A model generated the notes under the pieces. That model made no database searches. It saw only the letters and a list, made by a program, of their open reading frames with translations, and was not told where the DNA came from. From positions 3,162,001-3,226,000 of the forward strand of contig NZ_CP017886.1 of the NCBI RefSeq assembly GCF_001874645.1: a stretch of 64,000 bases of DNA. Direction: 5' to 3'. The translations under genes were made by a program, and so were the position numbers. Shown piece after piece: positions 1 to 9,312 of the stretch. The DNA is from Pseudomonas frederiksbergensis. Its GTDB lineage: Bacteria > Pseudomonadota > Gammaproteobacteria > Pseudomonadales > Pseudomonadaceae. Every line of letters begins with the position of its first letter. The first letter of the stretch is position 1.

Positions 1-112
1 TCGCCTTGGCCGCTGGCGGGTTGTCGCTTTCGATCTGGTTTTCGATCGCTTCGATCAGGGTGGTTTCGGCGAACTCTTCTTCGTCGTTATCGATATCGGC
101 TGGCTCGCTCAT
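1..112 (-). CDS. Acidic N-terminus of a hypothetical protein, cut by the left window edge
   Basis: Only the first 37 residues are inside the window. The start ATG is the complement of 110-112, with a GAGGAG ribosome site just upstream. The visible sequence begins MSEPADIDNDEEEFAETT and is very acidic before continuing into what looks like an alpha-helical stretch. No domain can be assigned from this fragment. It is divergent from the neighbouring transferase gene and about 125 bases from it. Function unknown. Confidence 0.6.
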   Translation of the reverse strand, partial: MSEPADIDNDEEEFAETTLIEAIENQIESDNPPAAKA

Positions 113-237
113 GGCAGGCTCCTCAAGGAAAGGTCGCCAGTTTACCTGCATTCAGCCGTGTGATGCTGCTGGCGAGAGTGCTCCCGACGTTCTATAACAA
201 TCGCTGCCAACCCCCTGCACGGCCTGGAGGCTATGTG

Positions 238-897
238 ATGCTCAAGCTTTATGGATTTTCCGTCAGCAACTACTACAACATGGTCAAACATGCGTTGCTG
301 GAGAAGGGCCTGCCCTTCGAGGAAGTAGCGTTTTACCCCGGTCAAAGCCCTGAGGCGCTGGCCATCAGCCCGCGCGGCAAGGTTCCGGTATTGGGTGTCG
401 AACAAGGTTTCGTCAACGAGACCAGCGTGATTCTTCAGTACCTCGAAGACACGCAACCGGGGCCTGCGCTTCTGCCCAAAACTCCATTCGAGCGGGCTCA
501 GGTGCTGGCGCTGGCCAAGGAAATCGAGTTGTACATCGAGCTGCCGGCTCGCGCTTGTTTCGGTGAAGCCTTCTTCGGCATGCCGGTGCCGGAAGCGATC
601 AAGGAAAAAGCCAAGGCCGAACTGCTGCTGGGGATTGCATCACTGGGACGTCATGGCCAGTTCGCACCGTACGTCGCGGGCGCCACCCTGAGCGTGGCGG
701 ATTTGTACTTCCTGTACAGCGTCAGCCTGGCCTGCGCAGTCGGCAAAAAGCTCTTCGATCTGGATCTGCTGGCCGAGTTACCCGCCGCCAGGGCATTGCT
801 TGAGCAATTGGAGCAGACACCGCATGCCAAGCGCATCGCGGCAGACAAGGACGCGGCGATGCCGCAGTTTTTGGCGATGATCGCCGCCAGGAAGTAA
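238..897 (+). CDS. Glutathione S-transferase family protein
   Basis: This is a 219-residue protein with the thioredoxin-like N-terminal half and all-helical C-terminal half of cytosolic glutathione transferases. The GKVPVL motif (residues 47-52, with the cis-proline) and the ETS residues that follow form the usual glutathione site, and SVADLYF in the helical half matches the N-capping box. The family conjugates glutathione to electrophiles or reduces disulfides; the substrate cannot be told from sequence. I chose the ATG at 238 because GGAGG lies about 9 bases before it and the fold begins there (MLKLYGF). It converges with argH across a hairpin. Confidence 0.85.
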   Translation: MLKLYGFSVSNYYNMVKHALLEKGLPFEEVAFYPGQSPEALAISPRGKVPVLGVEQGFVNETSVILQYLEDTQPGPALLPKTPFERAQVLALAKEIELYIELPARACFGEAFFGMPVPEAIKEKAKAELLLGIASLGRHGQFAPYVAGATLSVADLYFLYSVSLACAVGKKLFDLDLLAELPAARALLEQLEQTPHAKRIAADKDAAMPQFLAMIAARK

Positions 898-921
898 GTC
901 TTGTAGTGATCTGAAGTCAGT

Positions 922-961
922 CATCGTCGGATCGCCGCCCGGAGCAGGCTATCCGACGATG
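922..961. terminator. Hairpin between the convergent GST and argH genes
   Basis: An 11-base perfect inverted repeat (922-932 with 951-961) encloses an 18-base loop and is followed by CTTTT on the plus strand. It sits exactly between two convergent genes, so it probably ends transcription from the transferase side. The T tract is short, so this is a moderate call. Confidence 0.55.
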
Positions 962-972
962 CTTTTGGCTGA

Positions 973-2367
973 TTAGCGGCTGGCCAGCAGCGCCTGACCG
1001 CGAACCACGGCGGCTTTCACCTGCGTCGGTGCGGTGCCGCCGATGTGGTTACGGGCATTCACCGAGCCTTCCAGGGTCAGAACGGCAAACACGTCCTGTT
1101 CGATCTGGTCGCTGAACTTGCGCAGTTCTTCCAGGCTCATCTCCGCCAGATCCTTGCCGGTTTCCACGCCGTACTTCACCGCGTGACCGACGATTTCGTG
1201 ACAGTCACGGAACGGCAGGCCGCGGCGCACCAGATAATCTGCCAGGTCGGTCGCCGTGGAGAAACCGCGCAATGCCGCTTCACGCATGATGGCGTGCTTT
1301 GGCTTGATCGCCGGGATCATATCGGCGAAGGCCCGCAGTGAGTCGCGCAAGGTGTCGGCGGCGTCGAACAGCGGTTCCTTGTCTTCCTGGTTGTCCTTGT
1401 TGTAGGCCAATGGCTGGCCTTTCATCAAGGTCAGCAGGCCCATCAGCGCGCCGAACACCCGGCCGCTTTTACCGCGCACCAGTTCCGGGACGTCGGGGTT
1501 TTTCTTTTGCGGCATGATCGAGCTGCCGGTGCAGAAACGATCAGGCAGATCGATGAACTGGAATTGCGCGCTGGTCCACAGCACCAGCTCTTCGGAGAAG
1601 CGCGACAGGTGCATCATCGCGATGCTCGCGGCCGAGCAGAACTCGATGGCGAAGTCGCGATCCGAGACGTTGTCCAGCGAGTTGCCGCCAACAGCGTCGA
1701 AACCCAGTAGTTGGGCAGTCAGCTCGCGGTCGATCGGGTAGGTGGTGCCAGCCAGCGCGGCGCTGCCGAGCGGCATGCGGTTGGTGCGCTTGCGGCAATC
1801 CACCAGGCGCTCGTAGTCGCGGCTGAGCATTTCGAACCAGGCCAGCATGTGATGACCGAAGGTCACGGGTTGTGCGGTTTGCAGGTGGGTGAAGCCGGGC
1901 ATGATGGTGCCGGATTCGCGCTCTGCCTGTTCCAGCAGACCTTTTTGCAGGCGGGTGATTTCGCCCAGGATCAGGTCGATCTCATCACGCAGCCACAGGC
2001 GGATATCGGTCGCCACCTGGTCGTTACGGCTGCGGCCGGTGTGCAGCTTCTTGCCGGTGACGCCGATGCGGTCGGTCAAACGCGCTTCGATGTTCATGTG
2101 CACGTCTTCGAGGTCGATACGCCAGTCGAAGGTGCCGGCCTCGATTTCGCTCTGAATGGTCTTCAGGCCGTCGATGATGCTGTCGCGCTCGGCATCGGTC
2201 AGCACGCCGACCTTGGCCAGCATGGTGGCGTGGGCGACGGAACCCATGATGTCGTGACGATAGAGGCGCTGGTCGAAAGTGACGGAGGCGGTGAAGCGGG
2301 CGACGAAGGCGTCGACGGGTTCACTGAAGCGGCCGCCCCAGGACTGATTGGTCTTGTCAGTGCTCAT
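973..2367 (-). CDS. argH: Argininosuccinate lyase
   Basis: ArgH splits argininosuccinate into arginine and fumarate, the last step of arginine synthesis, as a cytosolic homotetramer of the fumarase/aspartase superfamily. The protein is 464 residues, the normal length. It carries the superfamily signature [12 protein letters not shown] with the mobile catalytic serine, plus HTGRSRNDQ and [15 protein letters not shown] substrate motifs (here [10 protein letters not shown]). The reading frame is open 28 codons further upstream, but [14 protein letters not shown] at 2367 is where the family alignment begins. Its upstream neighbour is algR, transcribed away from it. Confidence 0.97.
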   Translation of the reverse strand: MSTDKTNQSWGGRFSEPVDAFVARFTASVTFDQRLYRHDIMGSVAHATMLAKVGVLTDAERDSIIDGLKTIQSEIEAGTFDWRIDLEDVHMNIEARLTDRIGVTGKKLHTGRSRNDQVATDIRLWLRDEIDLILGEITRLQKGLLEQAERESGTIMPGFTHLQTAQPVTFGHHMLAWFEMLSRDYERLVDCRKRTNRMPLGSAALAGTTYPIDRELTAQLLGFDAVGGNSLDNVSDRDFAIEFCSAASIAMMHLSRFSEELVLWTSAQFQFIDLPDRFCTGSSIMPQKKNPDVPELVRGKSGRVFGALMGLLTLMKGQPLAYNKDNQEDKEPLFDAADTLRDSLRAFADMIPAIKPKHAIMREAALRGFSTATDLADYLVRRGLPFRDCHEIVGHAVKYGVETGKDLAEMSLEELRKFSDQIEQDVFAVLTLEGSVNARNHIGGTAPTQVKAAVVRGQALLASR

Positions 2368-2863
2368 GAATTCGCTCGTGATCGGCTGAAGGAAGATGGC
2401 GTTAAAACCTGCCGCAGATAATAACAGGGTTGCCAATCCCGTCGGTGACACTGGTCGATACGTTTTTTTCTTGTTTGACCGGCCATACTCAATAGGTCGC
2501 TGCCGCGTTTACGCAACGATATTTGTCAAATGAGCACTTTCGTCGCGGCAAGCGTCTACAGTTGGACGTGAGGGGCGGTGCAATTGTTGATCGTGTGCCG
2601 AGCCTTATCAAAGCGCGCAACGTCAGCGTCGAAGCCGACTATAAGAGAAGAGGGGTGTTCATATTGTGTATCAGCAATCCCTACGGTGACACCACGCTGC
2701 GGCGAGCTTCGAACGGAACTGCGCAGGCACCGATAAATATTGCAACCCGACGTGCGGCACTTTTTGGCGCTCGCGCTAGTCTTAGCGTGGATCGCGGTGA
2801 CGGACGTCACTTCACCTGTCTACGCTATCCTTGTGCGAGACTCACGCAGGAATCCAGCGCAAT
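2368..2863. other. 496-base intergenic region between divergent argH and algR
   Basis: There is no convincing gene here. A 114-codon plus-strand frame (2523-2867) lacks a ribosome site, has no recognisable domain and runs into the algR start, so I treat it as chance. The region must hold the argH and algR promoters. Imperfect dyads such as GTGAC-N4-GTCAC near 2797-2810 are visible but not assignable. From memory, PAO1 carries the sensor gene algZ/fimS at this spot; it is not present here. Confidence 0.6.
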
Positions 2864-3610
2864 ATGAATGTCCTGATCGTTGATGACGAACCCCAAGCCC
2901 GCGAGCGCCTGAGCCGTATGGTCAGCGAGCTTGAGGGTTACAGTGTCCTGGAGCCCAGCGCCACCAATGGCGATGAGGCATTGGCCCTGATCGACAGCCT
3001 GAAGCCCGATATCGTGCTGCTCGACATCCGTATGCCTGGCCTCGACGGTTTGCAAGTTGCTGCCCGGTTGTGTGAGCGCGAGACGCCACCAGCGGTGGTG
3101 TTTTGTACGGCCCAGGATGAATTTGCCCTGGACGCCCTGCAAACCAGCGCGGTGGGCTACCTGGCTAAACCGGTGCGTTCGGAGCAGTTGCTCGACGCCC
3201 TGAAAAAAGCTGAGCGCCCCAACCGCGTCCAGCTCGCGGCGCTGACTCGGCCGGCGGCAGAAAGCGGCAGTGGCCCACGCAGTCATATCAGTGCGCGGAC
3301 CCGCAAAGGCATCGAGTTGATCCCGTTGGCTCAGGTGGTCTATTTCATCGCCGACCACAAGTACGTGACCTTGCGCCACGAAAGTGGCGAAGTTCTGCTG
3401 GACGAACCGTTGAAAGCCCTCGAAGACGAATTTGGCGACCGTTTTGTGCGTATACACCGCAATGCGCTGGTGGCCCGCGAGCGTATCGAGCGGCTGCAGC
3501 GAACACCGCTCGGGCACTTCCAGCTATTTCTCAAGGGGCTTAACGGTGATGCACTGATTGTCAGCCGACGCCATGTCGCTGGAGTGCGCAAGATGATGCA
3601 ACAGCTTTAA
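2864..3610 (+). CDS. algR: LytTR-family response regulator AlgR
   Basis: AlgR is a two-domain DNA-binding regulator. Residues 1-120 form a CheY-like receiver with the acidic pair D7/D8, phospho-acceptor D54 (in VLLDIRMPG) and the conserved lysine in YLAKPVRS. Residues about 140-240 form a LytTR DNA-binding domain. The length, 248 residues, is what I recall for P. aeruginosa AlgR, which controls alginate, twitching and rhamnolipid genes. I chose ATG 2864 over a TTG 33 bases upstream because MNVLIVDDEP is the canonical receiver start. The usual sensor gene algZ/fimS is not next to it. It precedes hemC on the same strand. Confidence 0.95.
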   Translation: MNVLIVDDEPQARERLSRMVSELEGYSVLEPSATNGDEALALIDSLKPDIVLLDIRMPGLDGLQVAARLCERETPPAVVFCTAQDEFALDALQTSAVGYLAKPVRSEQLLDALKKAERPNRVQLAALTRPAAESGSGPRSHISARTRKGIELIPLAQVVYFIADHKYVTLRHESGEVLLDEPLKALEDEFGDRFVRIHRNALVARERIERLQRTPLGHFQLFLKGLNGDALIVSRRHVAGVRKMMQQL

Positions 3611-3746
3611 TCCGCTGTTCGCAACGGATTTCACTCCCCATTGCCGGGCAGGTGAGGCCAGGGAGGCCGGCTGTTACTGATACAAGTCAAAGCGGATTTG
3701 GCTGAGCTGTTATTATCCGCCGTATCTATTCAGTACGGATTGATCC

Positions 3747-4688
3747 ATGTCCCCTCGCGAAATACGCATCGCTACCCGCAAAAGTGCCTTGGCCTTGTGG
3801 CAGGCCGAATACGTCAAAGCTCGTCTGGAGCAAGCCCACCCGGGTCTGGTCGTGACGCTGGTGCCTATGGTCAGTCGCGGCGACAAGCTGCTCGATTCGC
3901 CGCTGTCGAAAATCGGCGGCAAGGGCCTGTTCGTCAAAGAGCTGGAAACCGCGCTGCTCGAAAACGAAGCCGACATTGCCGTGCACTCGATGAAAGACGT
4001 GCCGATGGACTTCCCCGAAGGCCTGGGTCTGTTTTGCATCTGCGAGCGCGAAGACCCGCGTGACGCCTTTGTTTCCAACACCTATGCAAGCCTCGATGAG
4101 TTGCCTCAGGGCAGCGTGGTCGGCACCTCCAGCCTGCGTCGCCAGGCACAACTGCTGACTCGTCGCCCGGATCTGCAAATCCGCTTTCTACGTGGCAACG
4201 TCAACACCCGGCTGGCCAAGCTTGACGCCGGTGAGTACGACGCGATCATCCTCGCGGCAGCCGGTTTGATTCGACTGGGCTTTGAAGATCGCATCAGCTC
4301 AGCGATCAGTGTCGATGACAGTCTTCCAGCAGGTGGTCAGGGTGCAGTCGGTATCGAATGCCGCAGCGCCGACAACGAAATTCATGCCCTGCTTGCCCCT
4401 CTGCATCACCAGGACACCGCCACGCGGGTCACTGCCGAACGAGCGCTGAACAAGCATTTGAACGGCGGCTGTCAGGTGCCAATCGCTTGCTATGCGGTAC
4501 TCGAAGGCGAGCAGATCTGGCTGCGCGGCCTGGTGGGCGATCCGAAGGGCGGGCTGCTGCTCCGTGCCGAGGCTCGTGCGCCACGGAGCAATGCCGCAGC
4601 CTTGGGTGTGCAAGTCGCCGAAGACCTTCTTGGCCAGGGCGCCAACGACATTCTGAAGTCGGTCTATAGCGAGGCAGATCACGAGTGA
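3747..4688 (+). CDS. hemC: Porphobilinogen deaminase (hydroxymethylbilane synthase)
   Basis: HemC joins four porphobilinogens into hydroxymethylbilane in haem synthesis. The 313-residue protein has the hallmark [11 protein letters not shown] segment, whose C242 carries the covalent dipyrromethane cofactor, and the arginine-rich cofactor/substrate site [11 protein letters not shown]. The frame also contains the catalytic aspartate region HSMKDVP. It is the first gene of a tight hem operon: its stop overlaps the hemD GTG by four bases. A TATTAT element at 3711-3716 could be the -10 box of a promoter, but the -35 match is poor. Confidence 0.98.
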   Translation: MSPREIRIATRKSALALWQAEYVKARLEQAHPGLVVTLVPMVSRGDKLLDSPLSKIGGKGLFVKELETALLENEADIAVHSMKDVPMDFPEGLGLFCICEREDPRDAFVSNTYASLDELPQGSVVGTSSLRRQAQLLTRRPDLQIRFLRGNVNTRLAKLDAGEYDAIILAAAGLIRLGFEDRISSAISVDDSLPAGGQGAVGIECRSADNEIHALLAPLHHQDTATRVTAERALNKHLNGGCQVPIACYAVLEGEQIWLRGLVGDPKGGLLLRAEARAPRSNAAALGVQVAEDLLGQGANDILKSVYSEADHE

Positions 4689-5449
4689 CGGATTGGCGCC
4701 TGCTGTTGACGCGTCCCGCGGATGATTCGGCGGTGCTGACCCGTATTCTGGCCGAAAAGGGGATTTTCAGCAGTAGCTTGCCGCTTTTGGACATAGAGCC
4801 GATTCCTGTCTCTGAGACAATGCGCGAGGTGATTCAGGGTATGGATCGCTATTGCGCGGTCATCGTGGTCAGCAAGCCGGCCGCCCGAATCGGTGTGGAT
4901 CTGGTCGAACGGCACTGGCCGCAATCACAGCGCTTGAAGTGGTTCAGCGTGGGGTCGGCGACCGCGCAGATCCTCCAGGATCGTGGGTTGGACGTCAGCT
5001 TCCCGGTGGATGGCGATGACAGCGAAGCGTTGCTTGGACTGACACCGTTGCGCGAGGCTATCGCACGGCCTGACGCTCGTGTGTTGATCATGCGCGGCGA
5101 GGGTGGACGTGAACTGCTCGCAGAGCGTTTACGCGAGCAAGGTGCTAGTGTCGATTATCTGGAGTTGTACCGTCGCGGCTTGCCGCGGTATGCCGAGGGG
5201 GCATTGCCTGAGCGGATTCAAGCGGAACGCTTGAACGGCGTGGTGGTCAGCAGTGGGCAGGGATTTGAGCACCTGCGCCAGTTGGCGGGCAGTGCCTGGC
5301 CTGAGTTGGCGCGGTTAACATTGTTTGTTCCAAGCCCTCGGGTAGCCGAGATGGCGCTGGCCGCAGGCGTTCAAACAGTTGTGGATTGTCGTGGCGCCAG
5401 TGCCACGGCTTTGCTAACGGCGTTGCGGGAAACCCGGCCCGTTTTCTAA
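4685..5449 (+). CDS. hemD: Uroporphyrinogen-III synthase
   Basis: HemD cyclises hydroxymethylbilane with inversion of ring D to give uroporphyrinogen III. The protein is 254 residues, normal for the family, which is poorly conserved in sequence; the N-terminal [10 protein letters not shown] and the [15 protein letters not shown] stretch near the C-terminus fit the two-lobed fold. It starts with GTG at 4685 inside the hemC stop (GTGA overlap), so translation is probably coupled. Sixteen bases separate it from the next operon gene. Confidence 0.95.
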   Translation: MTDWRLLLTRPADDSAVLTRILAEKGIFSSSLPLLDIEPIPVSETMREVIQGMDRYCAVIVVSKPAARIGVDLVERHWPQSQRLKWFSVGSATAQILQDRGLDVSFPVDGDDSEALLGLTPLREAIARPDARVLIMRGEGGRELLAERLREQGASVDYLELYRRGLPRYAEGALPERIQAERLNGVVVSSGQGFEHLRQLAGSAWPELARLTLFVPSPRVAEMALAAGVQTVVDCRGASATALLTALRETRPVF

Positions 5450-5465
5450 TGCAAAGGATGGATAC

Positions 5466-6590
5466 GTGAGCGAAACAGCCTTGCCGAAAGATGACGTCCA
5501 GCCAGCGCTCGATGCGTCGGATGAAACTGTGAAGAGCCCTGAGCCGCGCCGTGGCAACGGGCTGGTGATCCTGGCGATGTTGCTGGGCGCCGCGGGGGTT
5601 GCCGCGGGTGGTTGGGGGATCTGGCAGGTGCGTAGCCTGCAAGCCAACAACCAGCAACAGCTGGGGCAATTGCAGGCCCTGAATGATCAGGCGCAAAGCC
5701 TCAAGCTCAATGAGCAGCGCCTGACGGCCCGGCTTGAGCAATTACCGCCTGTCGATGAACTGGAAGACCGGCGACGCCTGGTGATTCAGTTGCAGGGCGA
5801 CCAGCAGCGCTTGAATCAGCGTCTGGAAACGGTTCTGGGTGCCAGCCGCAAGGATTGGCGTTTGGCCGAGGCCGAGCACTTGCTGCGTCTGGCCAGCTTG
5901 CGCCTGTCTGCCTTGCAGGACGTCAGCAGCGCTCAGGCACTCGTGCAAGGTGCCGATGAAATTCTCCGCGAGCAGAATGATCCGGGCTCTTTCGCCGCCC
6001 GCGAACAGATTGCGAAAAGTCTTGCTGCGCTGCGCAGTACCGAGCAACCGGATCGCACCGGGTTGTTCCTGCAACTGGGCGCCTTGCGTGATCAGGTGGT
6101 CGAGCTCAGTGAACTCGCCCCCGAGTTTCATGAGCGCGATTCGCTGTCGAGCCTGACTGCCGAAGGCGATGGCGCCAGTCGCTGGGCGCAATGGTGGGAC
6201 CAGATTTCGCGCTACATTCGCATCGATTTCAACGCCGATAAAAACATTCGTCCATTGCTCGCCGGGCAAAGCCTGACTCAGGTCCGCCTGGCGCTGAGCC
6301 TGGCGCTTGAGCAAGCGCAATGGGCTGCGCTCAATGGCCAAGCGCCGGTGTATACCCAGGCGCTGACTGAAGCGCGGGATGTGCTCAAGGGCAGCTTCAA
6401 TCAGGACAACCCGCAAAGCAAAGTGATACTCGAACAGGTTGCCGAGTTGAGTAAGCAACCGGTAACGGTTATCACGCCTGACCTGGCAACCACCCTGAGC
6501 ACGGTGCAGGCCTACCTGGAGCGGCGTAACGTCAGTGCCCAGGACTCGGTGAAACCTGCCGCGAGCACTACGCCGGGGACCAGCCCATGA
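5466..6590 (+). CDS. hemX: HemX-type membrane-anchored protein of the haem operon
   Basis: This 374-residue protein has a Pro/Glu-rich cytoplasmic N-terminus, one transmembrane helix at about residues 32-54 and a Gln/Leu-rich coiled coil at about 58-125, then a helical periplasmic domain. It belongs to the HemX family often labelled uroporphyrinogen-III methyltransferase, but it has no visible SAM-binding methyltransferase motifs, so that activity should not be assumed. The GTG start at 5466 lies 16 bases after hemD and its stop overlaps hemY by four bases (ATGA), which places it firmly in the operon. A scaffold role is inference. Confidence 0.88.
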   Translation: MSETALPKDDVQPALDASDETVKSPEPRRGNGLVILAMLLGAAGVAAGGWGIWQVRSLQANNQQQLGQLQALNDQAQSLKLNEQRLTARLEQLPPVDELEDRRRLVIQLQGDQQRLNQRLETVLGASRKDWRLAEAEHLLRLASLRLSALQDVSSAQALVQGADEILREQNDPGSFAAREQIAKSLAALRSTEQPDRTGLFLQLGALRDQVVELSELAPEFHERDSLSSLTAEGDGASRWAQWWDQISRYIRIDFNADKNIRPLLAGQSLTQVRLALSLALEQAQWAALNGQAPVYTQALTEARDVLKGSFNQDNPQSKVILEQVAELSKQPVTVITPDLATTLSTVQAYLERRNVSAQDSVKPAASTTPGTSP

Positions 6591-7825
6591 AGCGACTTTA
6601 TGTGATTGTGTTTTTGCTCATCGCCGCCGCCGGGGTATTGGGGCTGGCCATCGCCCAGCATTCGGGTTACGTGCTGATCGCCTACAAGACCTTCCGCTAC
6701 GAATCGAGCCTGTGGGCGACCCTGGCACTGGTGGCAGTGATCTGGCTGGTGCTGTGGGGGATCAGGATGCTGATCGAGTTGGTGGCCACTTCCAGTGGTG
6801 TGGTCAACCCATGGTCGAGCCGCAACCACAGTCGTCGTGTACAAGTGGCGATCGAGCACGGTCAGTTGGATCTGGCTGAAGGTCGTTGGGCCAGCGCTCA
6901 GCGTCACTTGTCTCGCGCCGCTGAAGCCGAACACCAGCCGCTGCTCTACTATCTGGGTGCTGCACGAGCGGCGAACGAGCAGGGCCATTATGACGAAAGC
7001 GACAGCCTGCTGGAGCGTGCACTGGAGCGTCAGCCTCAGGCCGAGTTGGCGATTGCCTTGAGTCACGCACAGTTGCAGACCGATCGTGGCGATACCGACG
7101 GTGCACTGACAACACTGCAGGCTATGCACGAACGTCATCCTCACAGCGTTCAGGTTCTGCGTCAGTTGCAACGTTTGCTTGCGCAGCGCGGCGACTGGTC
7201 GGCGGTCATCCGCCTGTTGCCGGAATTGCGCAAGGACAAGGCTCTGCCGGCCAGCGAGCTGGCGGAGTTGGAGCGTCGTGCCTGGGGTGAAAACCTCACC
7301 TTGGCCGCTCGCCGGGAGGAAGACGGCGCCGTTGGATTGCAGGCGCTCAATCGCGCCTGGCAACAGCTGACGTCCGCTCAGCGCCAAGAACCACAGCTGG
7401 TGCTAGCCTATGCCGAACAGTTGCGACAACTGGGTGCCGAGGTGGAGGCAGAGGAAGTACTACGCGGGGCGCTCAAGCGTAAATATGACAGTCATCTGGC
7501 GCGGCTGTATGGCTTGCTGCGTGGCAGCGACCCGACGCGGCAACTGCACACGGCCGAGGGTTGGTTGAAGGACCATCCTGGCGACCCAAGCTTGCTGCTG
7601 ACACTGGGGCGGCTGTGTTTGCAAGGCAGTCTGTGGGGCAAGGCGCGGGACTATCTGGAAAGCAGCCTGCAGGTGCAGCGTAACCCCGAGGCCTGCGCCG
7701 AACTCGCTCGCTTGCTGGCTCAGCTGGGTGACACCGAACGCAGCAATCAGCTCTTCCAGGAAGGCCTGGGCCTGTTGGACAAGCGCCTGCTGGCCTCGCC
7801 TTTGCCGGTGCCTGCACGCGCATAA
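6587..7825 (+). CDS. hemY: HemY-type membrane protein with tetratricopeptide repeats
   Basis: This 412-residue protein begins with two membrane helices (about residues 4-24 and 41-62), followed by a long helical region rich in TPR-like repeats (for example AARAANEQGHYDESDSLL). It matches the proteobacterial HemY family, which is unrelated to the Bacillus protoporphyrinogen oxidase of the same name. It probably works with HemX as a structural partner of late haem enzymes at the inner membrane; this is inference from operon position. It is the last gene of the hemC-hemD-hemX-hemY unit and is followed by a strong hairpin. Confidence 0.9.
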   Translation: MKRLYVIVFLLIAAAGVLGLAIAQHSGYVLIAYKTFRYESSLWATLALVAVIWLVLWGIRMLIELVATSSGVVNPWSSRNHSRRVQVAIEHGQLDLAEGRWASAQRHLSRAAEAEHQPLLYYLGAARAANEQGHYDESDSLLERALERQPQAELAIALSHAQLQTDRGDTDGALTTLQAMHERHPHSVQVLRQLQRLLAQRGDWSAVIRLLPELRKDKALPASELAELERRAWGENLTLAARREEDGAVGLQALNRAWQQLTSAQRQEPQLVLAYAEQLRQLGAEVEAEEVLRGALKRKYDSHLARLYGLLRGSDPTRQLHTAEGWLKDHPGDPSLLLTLGRLCLQGSLWGKARDYLESSLQVQRNPEACAELARLLAQLGDTERSNQLFQEGLGLLDKRLLASPLPVPARA

Positions 7826-7835
7826 GGTGCAGGAT

Positions 7836-7865
7836 GGCCGGGTCGCCCGAGCAGGCGACCCGGCC
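7836..7865 (+). terminator. Perfect 12-bp hairpin after hemY
   Basis: GGCCGGGTCGCC (7836-7847) pairs with GGCGACCCGGCC (7854-7865) across a 6-base loop, 11 bases after the hemY stop. Only GTTTG follows, so the hairpin is very stable but the T tract is poor. It probably ends the hem operon or protects its 3' end. Confidence 0.6.
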
Positions 7866-8056
7866 GTTTGAAAAACGCGAAGTTCTTCCCCGTCTTGCCG
7901 GGTGTAGGCAGCGTCTTACAAGGGACTACATTTGGTCCTGTCTCTTCTGTCGGGAATTCCCTACATCTGTGGCGAAGTCTCTGCACTGCCTTGCCTTGAA
8001 AGGCCAGAGGGCTTTCCTCTACCGTAACTGCCTGTCTCTTCTGTTACGGATAAGTC

Positions 8057-8608
8057 ATGTCATTGGCCAGCACACGCTCCTTGTTTTTCATGGCTTTCAT
8101 CGCGGGTGCCCTGGCCTTGGGCGCTTCGTACTATCTGGAGTTCTCCATCGGGCTCAAACCGTGCGGGCTGTGCCTGTTGCAGCGGTTTTTTCTGGCCCTG
8201 TTCACGACGGTCTGCCTGATTGCCGCGCTGCACGGGCCCAAGCGCCTGGGCTGTTTACTTTATTGGCTGCTCGGCCTGTTCAGCAGCCTGGGGGGAATGG
8301 TGACGGCGTGGCGCCAGGTGGTATTGCAAAGCGATCCGGGTCAACACATGTCGGAGTGCTCTCCCGGCTTGGAAGGTCTTTTCACCAACATGCCCTGGCT
8401 GTGTGTTGTGAAGCGGGTATTCAGCGGAGCCGCTGACTGCGTGGAAATTTCCTGGACGCTGTTCGACCTGAGTATTCCCGAGTGGAGTCTGTTGTTTTTT
8501 GTCGGGGTGACGATTCTCGGGGCTTACCAGGTCGTGCGGCTGGTCTGGTACGCCGATCAGCGACCGATCAGCGGCGAGTCGTCGCACCGGAGCAGGGTGG
8601 ACGATTAA
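8057..8608 (+). CDS. dsbB: Disulfide bond formation protein DsbB family
   Basis: DsbB re-oxidises periplasmic DsbA and passes the electrons to ubiquinone in the inner membrane. This 183-residue protein has four predicted membrane helices. The first redox pair is C36/C39 in KPCGLCLLQR; the second is most likely C101 and C128 in the second periplasmic loop, which also contains C116. Pseudomonads usually carry two DsbB paralogues, so this may be the second (DsbH) copy. A GGATAA ribosome site precedes the ATG. It lies between the hem operon and algQ. Confidence 0.9.
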   Translation: MSLASTRSLFFMAFIAGALALGASYYLEFSIGLKPCGLCLLQRFFLALFTTVCLIAALHGPKRLGCLLYWLLGLFSSLGGMVTAWRQVVLQSDPGQHMSECSPGLEGLFTNMPWLCVVKRVFSGAADCVEISWTLFDLSIPEWSLLFFVGVTILGAYQVVRLVWYADQRPISGESSHRSRVDD

Positions 8609-8639
8609 ACACTTGTATGAACTTTATCTCCTGCGTACC

Positions 8640-8668
8640 TTGAAGCTGTTGTCGTGCGGGCATAATCT
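8640..8668 (+). promoter_or_regulatory. Putative sigma-70 promoter upstream of algQ
   Basis: TTGAAG (8640-8645) is followed by a 17-base spacer and TAATCT (8663-8668), about 115 bases before the algQ ATG. The -10 lies in the loop of a 9-bp inverted repeat (8653-8661 with 8670-8678), an arrangement that could also act as a hairpin at the end of dsbB mRNA. Sequence match only. Confidence 0.35.
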
Positions 8669-8783
8669 GGCCCGCACGTATCATTGGAATTGTTGCTCAA
8701 TGGTGCTCTGCCTGGCCAAATCTTGATCTTCAAGTCTTGCGGCGAGTGCGGGCGGCATTACCCATAAGGGAAGAGAGATCACC

Positions 8784-9242
8784 ATGCTCGAAAGTTGTCA
8801 GAATGCTCAGGAACGCTGGGGTGGAGTGCATCTGCTGATCGATCGTTGGTTGCAGGAGCGTCACGAACTGGTTCGAGCCTATGATGCTCTCGGCGCCAAG
8901 CCTGAGGCTCTGGGCGAAAACCGAAAGCCGTTGCAGGAGTTCTGTGGTGTCCTGGTCGATTACGTCTCTGCCGGCCACTTCGAAATCTACGAACAGCTGA
9001 CGGGCGAAGCCAAGGCGTTCGGTGACACGCGCGGGCTTGAATTGGCCGAAACCATTTACCCGCGTATCGACGTGATCACCGAGAAGCTGCTGGCTTTCAA
9101 CGATCTCTGCGATGAAGGCAAGTGCGTTGCGGAGAAATTCCAGGAGCTCGGTGGCCTGTTGCACGAGCGCTTTGAACTGGAAGATTGCCTGATCGAAGTG
9201 CTGCACACGGCCCACAAGGAAGAAACTCCAGAACAAGCCTGA
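8784..9242 (+). CDS. algQ: Anti-sigma-70 regulator AlgQ (Rsd family)
   Basis: AlgQ/Rsd binds the housekeeping sigma factor RpoD and shifts RNA polymerase toward alternative sigma factors; in P. aeruginosa it affects alginate, siderophore and virulence genes. The 152-residue all-helical protein begins [15 protein letters not shown] and ends in an acidic tail, matching the family from end to end. Its place between dsbB and the FKBP/algP pair is the order I recall from P. aeruginosa. An AGAGAG-type ribosome site precedes the ATG. A terminator follows within 30 bases. Confidence 0.95.
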   Translation: MLESCQNAQERWGGVHLLIDRWLQERHELVRAYDALGAKPEALGENRKPLQEFCGVLVDYVSAGHFEIYEQLTGEAKAFGDTRGLELAETIYPRIDVITEKLLAFNDLCDEGKCVAEKFQELGGLLHERFELEDCLIEVLHTAHKEETPEQA

Positions 9243-9270
9243 GTTTCTCCTCGATGCAAACGATCCCTGA

Positions 9271-9296
9271 AACGGTGCGCTCTGCGCGCCGTTTTT
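9271..9296. terminator. Rho-independent terminator after algQ
   Basis: AACGGTGCGC and GCGCGCCGTT form a 10-bp stem with one G-U pair and a 3-base loop, followed by TTTTCGTT. It is 29 bases after the algQ stop and just before the end of the convergent FKBP gene. Confidence 0.8.
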
Positions 9297-9312
9297 CGTT
9301 GTGTACGATTGC

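Noticed and set aside
2797..2810. GTGAC-N4-GTCAC dyad upstream of algR
   Set aside because: Short arms and no match to a known Pseudomonas operator; could be chance.
2523..2867. 114-codon frame between argH and algR
   Set aside because: No ribosome site, no family features, overlaps the algR start; probably chance in the promoter region.
3610..3631. AATCCG/CGGATT hairpin after algR as a terminator
   Set aside because: Only a 6-bp stem and no T tract; too weak to call.
5466..6590. HemX as a true uroporphyrinogen methyltransferase
   Set aside because: No SAM-binding or CysG-type motifs; a membrane helix and coiled coil fit the HemX scaffold-like family instead.
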